Assembly: GCA_016198325.1 (NCBI GenBank)
Contig: JACQIV010000014.1
Span: 1 to 39,001, forward strand
DNA from: Candidatus Curtissbacteria bacterium
GTDB lineage: Bacteria; Patescibacteriota; Microgenomatia; Curtissbacterales; GWA2-41-24
Direction of reading: 5' to 3'
Length of the DNA: 39,001 bases
The notes beneath the pieces were generated by a model. That model saw nothing but the letters and a program-made list of their open reading frames with translations, was not told the origin of the DNA and ran no database searches. Position 1 is the stretch's first letter, and each line of letters begins with the position of its first letter. Below, in pieces: positions 23,044 to 30,791 of this stretch. The position numbers and the translations under genes are program-made.

Positions 23044-24537
23044 CTAAACTTTCTCAGTTACTCTATACTCCAAATATTTTCCAAGCATCAGCCTTGTATG
23101 CGCGTCGATTCCCGGTAAAGCGGTAAACAGGAAAGTAATAACAGGCATCAAAATATACTCAAATGGGGTCAGGACTTTTTTAACGAAAGTTGCATGTTCG
23201 CTTCTTTTTGGCCTCTGTCTCCAGTCAATAACAATGATAACTGCCAAAAATATCCAGCAGGTGGTCAAAATCCCAAAAGATACCCTTGGCAAATTCTGGC
23301 CCATCACCGTTTGGGCAAAAGCTGGGTTCAGAAGTGTCGGGATAGTTGCCCCAAGAGTTATCGCAAACCAGTTAACCGGCCAAAGAAAATGGTCCTCGAT
23401 TACTTTAAAAACCCGGATTGTCCTTCTCCAGAAAGGAATATGCGTGTGTGTCAGCCACTTTTTAATAATGTAAGCATCGTCCGAAACTCCCCAGGCCCAA
23501 CGTCTTTCCTGCTCATAAAAATTAATTAAGGATTTAATATACGTTGTCGATTCAGCTGCATCCGCATTGGCCGGTAAAAACACCGGGTCAACATCGACTA
23601 AACCGTCTTTTGCGAAAAAACTTTTGAAGAAAATCCGGTAATCTTCCGGAATTACATCGACATCCCAGTAACCGACCTCATGAAGGAGCTTCATGGAAAG
23701 TGAATACATCGAATAATTTACAAGTCTGTCAGTCCTCGAATTTTGTGCTGTCTGCCAAACAGAGCCGAGTGAATTCATAACTCTAATTGGCGCGGGTACT
23801 TTCCAAATATTTGTGTAAAAAAGAATTATAGGCTGCCAAAATAGCAGATACCTTTTTTCTCCCTTGGAAAGAAATTTAAAGGTCAAGCATGAAAGATATT
23901 TTTCGTGAAGCTGCCCGTCGGCATCTTTGGAGGTAACCGTCATAAAGTTGATATCCAGCTTCTTTTTATCTATCAAAAACTTTTTTGCAATTTTTCCGGC
24001 ATATGCCTCATTGGAAGATTTACCTTTTACTTCATGGGCAATGTCGGGATGAAACGTAAAAAAAAGATTGCCGAAATGTTGGCCGTATTTTTTTCTGATC
24101 GCTGCGGCTTTGTCTCTGGCGTCTTTTCCTTCGCGTGCTTCAAAAGCGACACAAATAGAAATTCTCTTTTTTGGAAAATCTTGCCGAACTAGTGAATCAA
24201 GCCCCCGTTCCAGAACATGAAGCGGTTCCTTATAAGTCGGAATCAGGACTAAATGATGAACCTTAACAAAATCCTTAAGTTTTTTTGCATCTGCAAGCCA
24301 GTCATATTTTTGGGCAGCATTTAACTTCAGATGGGAAAGTATAGCCGAAAAAGCCATAATGGCACTTTTATAGAACCAGAAAATAATAAAGAAGATAATG
24401 TAATAAGCAACGTAATGGGGAACCCAGAAAGAACCCCAAACCGGGAAGAGAATCAAAGTCCACGAAAAAGTCCCTGGTAATATTTCCAGGAACCTGTGTA
24501 TTATCGGATCATGTTTTTCAACAAACCTTCGCATCAT
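23044..24537 (-). CDS. Membrane glycosyltransferase family 2 (cellulose-synthase-like)
   Basis: The 497-residue protein has two N-terminal membrane helices (about 22-65), a GT-A domain and C-terminal helices (about 390-470). The catalytic outline of processive GT2 enzymes is present: VHHLVLIPTYKEPLHVLERG, TSKDADGQLHEKYL (DxD-type metal site), VIPEDYRIFFKSF (the ED pair) and QERRWAWG (the QxxRW motif). It probably polymerises or transfers sugars on the cytoplasmic face and may export the chain. It has a double ATG start. The 24-codon frame just upstream opens with MKRFVE, much like MRRFVE here. Confidence 0.86.
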   Translation of the reverse strand: MMRRFVEKHDPIIHRFLEILPGTFSWTLILFPVWGSFWVPHYVAYYIIFFIIFWFYKSAIMAFSAILSHLKLNAAQKYDWLADAKKLKDFVKVHHLVLIPTYKEPLHVLERGLDSLVRQDFPKKRISICVAFEAREGKDARDKAAAIRKKYGQHFGNLFFTFHPDIAHEVKGKSSNEAYAGKIAKKFLIDKKKLDINFMTVTSKDADGQLHEKYLSCLTFKFLSKGEKRYLLFWQPIILFYTNIWKVPAPIRVMNSLGSVWQTAQNSRTDRLVNYSMYSLSMKLLHEVGYWDVDVIPEDYRIFFKSFFAKDGLVDVDPVFLPANADAAESTTYIKSLINFYEQERRWAWGVSDDAYIIKKWLTHTHIPFWRRTIRVFKVIEDHFLWPVNWFAITLGATIPTLLNPAFAQTVMGQNLPRVSFGILTTCWIFLAVIIVIDWRQRPKRSEHATFVKKVLTPFEYILMPVITFLFTALPGIDAHTRLMLGKYLEYRVTEKV

Positions 24538-24561
24538 ATATTTTTTGCGTTGAAAAATATA

Positions 24562-24636
24562 TCAAAGGAGCCACATTGCAAGAAGCGTTGCTCTCGCAAG
24601 TGGAACTGCTGATATAATTTCAACAAACCGCTTCAT
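24562..24636 (-). CDS. Short open frame or truncated gene start (24 codons)
   Basis: ATG at 24636 reads MKRFVEIISAVPLARATLLA and continues MWLL to a stop. It has a TATAAT-like sequence directly before it and a GGAGG further upstream. The product would be one hydrophobic helix. Its first six residues nearly repeat those of the GT2 gene that follows (MRRFVE). It may be a small membrane peptide, a leader, or the left-over start of a lost gene. Confidence 0.3.
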   Translation of the reverse strand: MKRFVEIISAVPLARATLLAMWLL

Positions 24637-24694
24637 TATATTAATTTATTATCCTCCTTTTATTCGTATAAATTCGGATTAAGTAACTCGTAAC

Positions 24695-25531
24695 CTATTC
24701 GAATTTAAACAACCTCTTCGCATTAGCAGCCGTGGCAGAGTAAATGTCGATAGGCGAAACATTACGGAGGCCTGCTATGAAGTCGGCGATTATTTTAACA
24801 TTTTTAGGCTCGTTTTTGCTACCTCGGTGCGGTTCGGGTGCAAGAAAGGGCGAATCTGTCTCAATCAACATCCTCTCAAGCGTGACCATCTTTGCTGTTT
24901 CCTGTACTAAAGGGGCGTTTTTAAATGTCACAATTCCCGAAAAAGAAATATAAAATCCAAGTTCAAGCACTTTTTTTGCAGCCTCAACACCCCCGGTCCA
25001 GGAATGAAAAACCCCTTTTAAAGTCGAGGACTGTCCTCGCCAATTTTTAGAATTGGAAATCATTTCAAATATCTCATCCCACGCATTCCGGCAATGAATT
25101 ATCAATGGTAAATTTAAGCCAACAGCCAAATCTATCTGTTTTTTAAATAATTCTCTTTGAAATTGCTTGTCTTTGTCGACTGTTGGTACCCTTTTCTCTC
25201 CCTCCAAATAGTAGTCAAGGCCACACTCTCCAACAGCTATAACCTTCTTTGACGATCTTGCCAACTGTTTTAATGTTTTAATACACTGCAACAAGTCCAT
25301 TTCTCCTACTTCGTCTTTTCCGTCCTGTGGATGAATTCCACACGTTGCGTAAATTTGTAGATCATCCCTGGAGTATTTTTCAGCAACCTCGATGGATTTT
25401 TTGCTTGCTTCGATTGAAGTGCCAACGCAAACGATTTTATCAACGCCAGCCTTTTTTGAATCAGCAAGTATCTCATCAATGGTTCTGCCTTCCGGTAAGA
25501 AATCTAAATGGGCATGGGAGTCAATAAGCAT
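24695..25531 (-). CDS. tatD: TatD-family metal-dependent DNase
   Basis: The 278-residue TIM-barrel hydrolase belongs to the amidohydrolase superfamily; TatD proteins are 3'-5' exonucleases in DNA repair and turnover. Motifs present are IDSHAHLDF (H6, H8), VIAVGECGLDYY (metal Glu), LPLIIHCRNAWDE, GVFHSWTGG and MLIETDSPFLAPEPHRGSKNEP. The ATG at 25531 is chosen because GGAGGG lies upstream; a GTG at 25549 falls on that site. A 15-bp palindrome, CGAGGAC-T-GTCCTCG, lies inside the gene at 25025-25039 and encodes RGQSS in a loop. The gene is downstream of metG, a frequent pairing in bacteria. Confidence 0.92.
   Translation of the reverse strand: MLIDSHAHLDFLPEGRTIDEILADSKKAGVDKIVCVGTSIEASKKSIEVAEKYSRDDLQIYATCGIHPQDGKDEVGEMDLLQCIKTLKQLARSSKKVIAVGECGLDYYLEGEKRVPTVDKDKQFQRELFKKQIDLAVGLNLPLIIHCRNAWDEIFEMISNSKNWRGQSSTLKGVFHSWTGGVEAAKKVLELGFYISFSGIVTFKNAPLVQETAKMVTLERMLIETDSPFLAPEPHRGSKNEPKNVKIIADFIAGLRNVSPIDIYSATAANAKRLFKFE
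25025..25039. repeat. Palindrome inside tatD
   Basis: CGAGGAC-T-GTCCTCG is a perfect 7-1-7 palindrome. Its core AGGAC-N-GTCCT is also the core of both arms of the inverted repeat at 30722-30758. It is translated as RGQSS in a region where TatD proteins vary in length. Confidence 0.5.
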
Positions 25532-25551
25532 ATTTATATTTCCCTCCACCG

Positions 25552-25661
25552 GTCATCCTCGCGAAAGCAGGGATATGACATTCGCCCCGGGAACTAAACC
25601 TCAAGGGATTTTTGATCCCGCCAAAGGCAAGGTTCGCCCCCGGCGACAGATCGAGAATGAC
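25552..25661. mobile_element. 110-bp palindromic element between tatD and metG
   Basis: The edges are inverted copies, GTCATCCTCG (25552-25561) and CGAGAATGAC (25652-25661), with one mismatch. Nested stems lie inside: CCGGG/CCCGG (25587-25591, 25639-25643), AACCT/AGGTT (25597-25601, 25630-25634) and GGGAT/ATCCC (25605-25609, 25615-25619). It fills nearly the whole gap and contains no gene. The layout fits a MITE-like or other intergenic repeat; a regulatory RNA is the alternative. No second copy is in this window. Confidence 0.5.
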
Positions 25662-25696
25662 AGAAAGATAGCAATTTCTCGCACTGATTTTTTTAC

Positions 25697-27118
25697 TCAC
25701 AACCGTGGGAACAAAGGTTTTTCCGATTTAATTTCCCCGTTAAACTGCTGCATAATCCTTTCCGAAGTTTCGGGCATAAAAGGAGAAAGATTATATGCAA
25801 TTTCACGGATTGCAGAGGCAATTGGTGTTATTACTGACTTTAACGCCTTACCATCCTTTTCCCATGGTTTTTCGTCATTTATTAATTTATCCAACCTCGA
25901 AACTTCCTCCCATATGGCAAAAGCGGCATGGTCAAATCTAAATTTATCCAAATTGGCAGAGACTTCTTTTAAGAATACATACTTTCCCTTTTTTGGAAGC
26001 TTCAGGCTTACTTCCTGGCACAGCCTTGCAACCCTTGCCACTAAATTACCAAGTCCGTTTGCCAACTCTCCATTGTAAATTTCTACTAACCTTTTTTCCG
26101 AAAAATCACCGTCTCCCCACGAAGGGATTTCCCGAAGTAAATAGTATCGAATAACTTCACTGCCGTACTTTTTAACCATTTCAAAAGGGTCGATCACATT
26201 ACCAAGAGTTTTGGAAATTTTTTGTCCCTCGATTGTTATATAACCATGCACAAATTCCAAGGTAGGCAGGGGGACTCCGGCAGAAGCGAGCATTGCTATC
26301 CAGTAAACAGCATGGAAACGGATGATACCCTTTCCAATCACGTGAATCCTATTTGGGTTAGTTGTCCAAAACTTACCAAAAAGTTTCTCTTCACGTGCAA
26401 AACCCAAAGCTGTCAAATAAGTGACCAATGCATCAAACCAGACGTACATCACCTGTGAATCGTCCCCGGGTACCGGAACTCCCCAACCCCTTGCTCTTTC
26501 GACTGACCGGGAAATACTAAAATCTTCCAGCCCGCCTTCAATAAAGGCGAGAACCTCTTTTTTCCTTGTCTGGGGAATTATTTTTAAACTGTCTTTTTTA
26601 ATTAATTCTCTCAGGAATTCTTGATAGTTACTAAGCTTAAAAAAATAATTTTCCTCTTCGACTTTGTCTATGTTTGTATGGCCATCCGGACACTTCCCGT
26701 CTTTTATCTCTAAAGGTGTATAAAAAGCCTCACAACCCACACAATAAAGCCCTTTATAGTTTTTCTTGTAAATGTCTTCTTTTTTACACAACGACCATAA
26801 TTTCTGGGCTCCCTTTATATGGCGTGCATCGGACGTCCTGTTAAAAACGTCCCATGTCAAATTGAGGGCAGGTTTTAAATCCTCAAACAATTTCGCATTT
26901 CTGTCAACAAGCTCCTTCGTGGAAATTCCTTCTGCTTCTGCCGCCTGGACATTTTTCAGCGAGTTTTCGTCCGCCCCGGAAGAAAAGTAAACATCGTTCC
27001 CCAATAATCTCTGGTACCTGACGTAACAATCGCTCATGACCGCCTCCAACGCAAAACCAATATGCGGAGCCGCATTGACGTAAGGTATAGCCGTCGTTAA
27101 ATAAACTTTTTTAGCCAT
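25697..27118 (-). CDS. metG: Methionyl-tRNA synthetase
   Basis: The 473-residue class I synthetase charges tRNA-Met. The HIGH motif is HIGF (H19), with the preceding TTAIPYVNAAP typical of MetRS, and the KMSKS motif is KISKT (about 300). A zinc-binding insertion, YCVGCEAFYTPLEIKDGKCPDGH, is present (about 127-149). The anticodon-binding helical domain follows (about 340-473). It lacks the C-terminal tRNA-binding OB domain of longer MetRS, as in many compact genomes. The ATG is 6 nt from a TATAAT on the same strand, so the mRNA is probably leaderless. Confidence 0.96.
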   Translation of the reverse strand: MAKKVYLTTAIPYVNAAPHIGFALEAVMSDCYVRYQRLLGNDVYFSSGADENSLKNVQAAEAEGISTKELVDRNAKLFEDLKPALNLTWDVFNRTSDARHIKGAQKLWSLCKKEDIYKKNYKGLYCVGCEAFYTPLEIKDGKCPDGHTNIDKVEEENYFFKLSNYQEFLRELIKKDSLKIIPQTRKKEVLAFIEGGLEDFSISRSVERARGWGVPVPGDDSQVMYVWFDALVTYLTALGFAREEKLFGKFWTTNPNRIHVIGKGIIRFHAVYWIAMLASAGVPLPTLEFVHGYITIEGQKISKTLGNVIDPFEMVKKYGSEVIRYYLLREIPSWGDGDFSEKRLVEIYNGELANGLGNLVARVARLCQEVSLKLPKKGKYVFLKEVSANLDKFRFDHAAFAIWEEVSRLDKLINDEKPWEKDGKALKSVITPIASAIREIAYNLSPFMPETSERIMQQFNGEIKSEKPLFPRL

Positions 27119-27124
27119 ATGGGA

Positions 27125-27130
27125 ATTATA
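27125..27130 (-). promoter_or_regulatory. -10 box of metG
   Basis: TATAAT on the minus strand is followed after 6 nt by the metG ATG, so transcription would start at or next to the start codon. No good -35 box is visible at 17 nt. Confidence 0.45.
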
Positions 27131-27165
27131 TATTTAAATTCGAATCTCAATAAACTCGGACAATA

Positions 27166-29598
27166 TCAGTTGTCGTTTTTTTCCTGTTTCTGTTCGTTTT
27201 TATTACTATTTTCTATTTTTATTTCATTTGGCAGCCCGCCCTGTGGCAGTGGAGGAGAAGAAGGGCTTGGCGACGGCGAAGGGAAAAGCTGTGGGCAGGA
27301 AGCGCAGAAATCTTTTTTGGAATAAGGGTCCTGCACGACAATCTGTTCCTGTTCTTCCGCATTTGGCGAACCCGGTTCAACTACTTGGCCCGTTGTCTTG
27401 TCTATCCAGACCTTTGCTTTGGCAAAACTATCTTTCTTCGGCTCTGTCCCGGCGATGAAATATTCGGTTCTGTTTGAGCATTTTTCGCTTTTGGCTCCCC
27501 CTGTTGTTGAACAAACTTCTCTGGCTACGACTCCGGAAGGTACCTTAAACGCTTCGTTAACTTTGTCGCGTAAGACTTCGGCCATTACCGCATTCCAAAT
27601 AGGCGCTGCTCCTGTTACGCCTGAAGACAAAGAAGGGTGCATCGGAGTGTTGTCATTATTCCCTACCCAAGTTGCCACTAAATAGCTTGGCGTGTATCCG
27701 ATCGTCCAGTTATCCCGCTTGTCATCGGTCGTTCCGGTTTTAACTGCCACGGTTTTACCCTTTATATTTAGAAGCGAAGCCGGTCCGAATGCCGATGATC
27801 TTGCCCCATTGTCGGAAAGAATCGAAGAAATTAGAAAAGATGCTTCCGTAGAAAGTACGCGCTTGCCGCTTTTTTGTTTGAATTCCTCCAGTATTTTCCC
27901 CCTCGAATCTTCAACTTTCAGAACAGGAACAAGGTCAATTCTTTCTCCCTGGTTTGCAAAGACCCCGAAAGCGGTAGCCATCTCTGTCATTTTGACCTCT
28001 CCTCCACCAAGAGTCAGCGAAAGACCGTATCTGGAAGGGTCGGTCAGGGAATTTATTCCCATCTCGCTTGCTTTCTTGACCATTTCATCTACACCGTTTA
28101 GTGCCAAGACTTTAACAGCAGGGATGTTGTAAGAATTACCAAGGGCGTTACGGACAGTCACCGGACCGTGATATTTGCCGTCATAGTTAACAGGCCTGTA
28201 CGGGCTTGGTCCGCCAGAAAAAGTTGTTGCAACATCGATAATAATTGTCGCCGGTGTTATTAATTTTCGGTCCAGGGCAAGGCCATAATTTATAGGTTTA
28301 ATCGAAGAACCCGGTTGTCTCTGTGCAACCGTCACATTAACGTTTCCGTCCTCGTCTACATTGAAAAAATCACGGGAGCCGACCATTGCCAGTATTTCTC
28401 CGCTTTTTGGCTTGGTAACTAGTGCCGCCCCGTTACCGACCCTGAGCGGTTTTAATTTTTCGATATTTTCGCGGACAATCGATTCGCTTTTCTCCTGAAG
28501 ATCCAAATCAATAGTTGTTGTTACCTTCAAACCACCCTGAGCTGCCACAGTCTCACCATATTTTCCGGCCAGATATTCCCGCACATACATCACAAAATGG
28601 GGCGCCTTTATATCTGTAGCTGCGGACTTAAATTTTAACTCTTCGCCCGCCCCTGCATTTGCCTCCTCCTGTGAAATATATCCATCCTCAACCATTCTTC
28701 TCAACACAGCCAGTTGTCTATCCTTTGCCCTTTGAGGGTTCCCGGAAAACGGAGAAAAATAACTTGGCGCCTGTGGCAAACCGGCAAGTAATGCCGCTTC
28801 TCCAAGCGATAAATCTTCAACTTTTTTCCCGAAGTATTGTTCTGCCGCAGCAGATGCTCCCCATGCTGTCCCTCCATATGGGACTTGGTTTAAATACATC
28901 TCAAGTATCTCATTCTTGGAAAAGGCCATTTCCACCCTGAATGCCAGGTATAGCTCCTTAACTTTTCTGTTTATCGTTCGCTCCGGCGTTAAAAACGCGC
29001 TTTTTACAAGTTGTTGGGTAATAGTCGAACCTCCCTGTAAATTACCTTTAAAAACCGTACTCTCCGCTGCCCTTATAATTCCGTATATATCAAACCCCTT
29101 GTGTTTGTAAAAATCTTTGTCCTCGATAGCAATCGTTGCCTTTTCAAGAGTATCCGGGACTTCCGAAAGCGGGACAATCGTCCTATTTTCATCGGTATAA
29201 ACGTTATAAAGAAGCTTTCCGTTTCTGTCGTAAATCTTTGTGGTTTGGGGGACCTGCCTTTCTTCAAGCGCTCTGGGGCTCGGCAAATCTTTAGTAAAGT
29301 ACCAGATACCAATAATAATAAATGCGATAGTTACAAGGCCGAATTTAAAACTTTTATCTTGGTGGACAATTGGATGGTGGATTAGCGAACTAATTTTAGA
29401 AGAGATTCTTGGCGCTCTTTTTTTCAGGTCCAGATTTAGCCTCTTTAAAACAAAGTAGAGGCTGATAAAAAAGTGTCTAAGGATCCATATAGTAATATCA
29501 CCAAAAAAGGTGACAAGCCTGATAAACCAGGTTAAGAATCCGACGATTATAGAAAAAAAGAAGCCAATTACGGTCGAAAAATAATCCCTTTTTGCCAT
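27166..29598 (-). CDS. Class A penicillin-binding protein (PBP1A-type)
   Basis: The 810-residue enzyme polymerises and cross-links peptidoglycan. Two hydrophobic stretches lie in the first 55 residues, and a main anchor is at about 85-101. The GT51 glycosyltransferase domain follows, with AIEDKDFYKHKGFD (E159), GGSTITQQLVKSAFLT and RKVKELYLA. The transpeptidase domain has SSIK (S432, K435), SYN (490-492) and KTGTT (621-625). The tail is rich in Pro and Ser and ends with a charged NSNKNEQKQEKNDN stretch. All catalytic residues are present. The extra N-terminal hydrophobic region before the usual anchor is uncommon. Downstream is metG. Confidence 0.95.
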   Translation of the reverse strand: MAKRDYFSTVIGFFFSIIVGFLTWFIRLVTFFGDITIWILRHFFISLYFVLKRLNLDLKKRAPRISSKISSLIHHPIVHQDKSFKFGLVTIAFIIIGIWYFTKDLPSPRALEERQVPQTTKIYDRNGKLLYNVYTDENRTIVPLSEVPDTLEKATIAIEDKDFYKHKGFDIYGIIRAAESTVFKGNLQGGSTITQQLVKSAFLTPERTINRKVKELYLAFRVEMAFSKNEILEMYLNQVPYGGTAWGASAAAEQYFGKKVEDLSLGEAALLAGLPQAPSYFSPFSGNPQRAKDRQLAVLRRMVEDGYISQEEANAGAGEELKFKSAATDIKAPHFVMYVREYLAGKYGETVAAQGGLKVTTTIDLDLQEKSESIVRENIEKLKPLRVGNGAALVTKPKSGEILAMVGSRDFFNVDEDGNVNVTVAQRQPGSSIKPINYGLALDRKLITPATIIIDVATTFSGGPSPYRPVNYDGKYHGPVTVRNALGNSYNIPAVKVLALNGVDEMVKKASEMGINSLTDPSRYGLSLTLGGGEVKMTEMATAFGVFANQGERIDLVPVLKVEDSRGKILEEFKQKSGKRVLSTEASFLISSILSDNGARSSAFGPASLLNIKGKTVAVKTGTTDDKRDNWTIGYTPSYLVATWVGNNDNTPMHPSLSSGVTGAAPIWNAVMAEVLRDKVNEAFKVPSGVVAREVCSTTGGAKSEKCSNRTEYFIAGTEPKKDSFAKAKVWIDKTTGQVVEPGSPNAEEQEQIVVQDPYSKKDFCASCPQLFPSPSPSPSSPPLPQGGLPNEIKIENSNKNEQKQEKNDN

Positions 29599-29747
29599 TT
29601 TCTTGCCTTCAAATAATGTTCACATTCTATCTCACTTAGCCTCAATTTGACACTAGGCCAAAAAGGCCGCAGTCTGCCAAAAGTTGCGCTTTGAGCCGTG
29701 TATGAATAATACTGAAAAGGCGAAAAGCAAAACTTGGCAAAGTACCT

Positions 29748-29753
29748 TATAAT
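29748..29753 (+). promoter_or_regulatory. -10 box of the 29764 gene
   Basis: A perfect TATAAT stands 10 nt before the ATG at 29764. No matching -35 box is evident at 17 nt. The rest of the gap 29599-29763 holds only a short GGCC-AAAAA-GGCC stem and no gene. Confidence 0.45.
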
Positions 29754-29763
29754 TACTTGCTAA

Positions 29764-30234
29764 ATGGAAGAAAAACGGGGACCGATAGAAAAAGGCGAAA
29801 AAGGCTGGCCGGTAAACCCCTTCGGTGTTGTCGCTGTTGTAGTTTTTGTGCTTGTAATCGTTTTTTTAATCGCGCGGCCTCTTTTTCGGCAAAAAGCCCA
29901 AGGTGACCAAAACCAACAAACAAATTCACCGGGAGGAAGGATTATTTCACCGAATGCCGGAGATATCATCAGGTCGGGAAACTTGCCTCTTGAGCTTTCC
30001 GTAGACAGTCCAACTGACGCCCAAAAAGTCCAATTTTGGATAAAAAGCTATGCGGACGGTAAGTGGCAGATGGTTGGTGAAGACACTGGCTCGCCGTTTA
30101 AGCTTGACTGGCAGATCCCTAACGAATATCAAAACAAAGCAGTCGCCATTACCACCCACATCTACCAAAAAGACGGAAAAATAGTAAAAGACCCTGGCGG
30201 CTGGCGCGAAGGTATAATACTCCTATCGGAGTAA
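29764..30234 (+). CDS. Membrane-anchored protein with one Ig-like domain
   Basis: The 156-residue product has a charged cytoplasmic start, one membrane helix (about 21-40), a polar linker rich in Gln and Asn, and a C-terminal immunoglobulin-like beta domain. The domain starts RIISPNAGDIIRSGNLPLEL and continues VDSPTDAQKVQFWIKSYADGKWQMVGED and SPFKLDWQIPNEYQNK. Such domains in bacteria mediate adhesion or extend surface proteins. No catalytic site is seen. It is convergent with the next small membrane gene. Confidence 0.65.
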   Translation: MEEKRGPIEKGEKGWPVNPFGVVAVVVFVLVIVFLIARPLFRQKAQGDQNQQTNSPGGRIISPNAGDIIRSGNLPLELSVDSPTDAQKVQFWIKSYADGKWQMVGEDTGSPFKLDWQIPNEYQNKAVAITTHIYQKDGKIVKDPGGWREGIILLSE

Positions 30235-30255
30235 ATTTTCTAAATCCAAATTGCT

Positions 30256-30312
30256 CTAATTTCTAATCAATTTCACAAAATTTGAAAATTATTTAGATCA
30301 ATTAGAAATTAG
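30256..30312. repeat. 12-bp inverted repeat between convergent genes
   Basis: CTAATTTCTAAT (30256-30267) and ATTAGAAATTAG (30301-30312) are perfect inverted copies around a 33-nt AT-rich loop. Further AAATTAG-like words follow. It lies between two genes that end towards each other, so a bidirectional terminator is possible, although the stem is AT-rich. Confidence 0.45.
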
Positions 30313-30332
30313 GTAAATTAGGTTAATTTTCA

Positions 30333-30704
30333 TCAACTTCTCTTTCCCAAATAACTATAAAAAGCAAAAATAACGACCACCAAAAGCGCAAGGCTAACAT
30401 TAATTAGCGTGATTAATTTAAGAACTCCAAGTACGGCAAATAAAGCCAAAAAAAATGCCACAAAAAACGACATCTTAAAAGAAGTCTTAAAATACCAATC
30501 GCGGTCATACTTTTTATAGAACCTTGTCCTCAAAAAATACAAAACAGTTCCCAAAAAGCAGAAAAAAAAGATAAAAACCAAAAAAACAAAAAGCGTAAAA
30601 TAGCGCCAGGGGTTAGTTTCCGGATCGACTTCAAATACAATCCACAAAATTCCAAAAATAGAAGCAATAGTCAATAAGAATGTAAAAGGCAAAAACTTCT
30701 GCAT
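30333..30704 (-). CDS. Small polytopic membrane protein, unknown function
   Basis: The 123-residue protein has four hydrophobic segments (about 5-24, 36-58, 74-95 and 97-117). A positively charged loop, RTRFYKKYDRDWYFKTSFK, lies between the second and third. No family was recognised. On its strand, TATGAT stands 6 nt before the ATG, with AAGACA 17 nt further up, so a leaderless transcript is likely. It is divergent from rmuC, and the two share the inverted repeat at 30722-30758. Confidence 0.6.
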   Translation of the reverse strand: MQKFLPFTFLLTIASIFGILWIVFEVDPETNPWRYFTLFVFLVFIFFFCFLGTVLYFLRTRFYKKYDRDWYFKTSFKMSFFVAFFLALFAVLGVLKLITLINVSLALLVVVIFAFYSYLGKRS

Positions 30705-30721
30705 AACTTAATCATAGTAGA

Positions 30722-30758
30722 GAGGACGGTCCTTGTCTTCCACATAAGGACCGTCCTC
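30722..30758. promoter_or_regulatory. 13-bp perfect inverted repeat between divergent promoters
   Basis: GAGGACGGTCCTT (30722-30734) and AAGGACCGTCCTC (30746-30758) pair over 13 bp around 11 nt. Each arm is itself a near-perfect palindrome (AGGAC-N-GTCCT), with centres 24 bp apart. It lies over the -35 regions of the divergent small membrane gene and rmuC. That placement suits an operator bound by two dimers that controls both genes. A terminator is unlikely because both genes point away. Confidence 0.55.
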
Positions 30759-30777
30759 ATTTAAATTAATTTACTGA

Positions 30778-30783
30778 TATAAT
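30778..30783 (+). promoter_or_regulatory. -10 box of rmuC
   Basis: A perfect TATAAT lies 8 nt before the rmuC ATG. Its -35 region would fall on the right arm of the 30722-30758 inverted repeat. Confidence 0.5.
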
Positions 30784-30791
30784 TCCCCAAA

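Noticed and set aside
25392-26078. 228-codon plus-strand frame across tatD and metG
   Set aside because: It runs through the palindromic gap and opposite two certain genes; the translation looks random.
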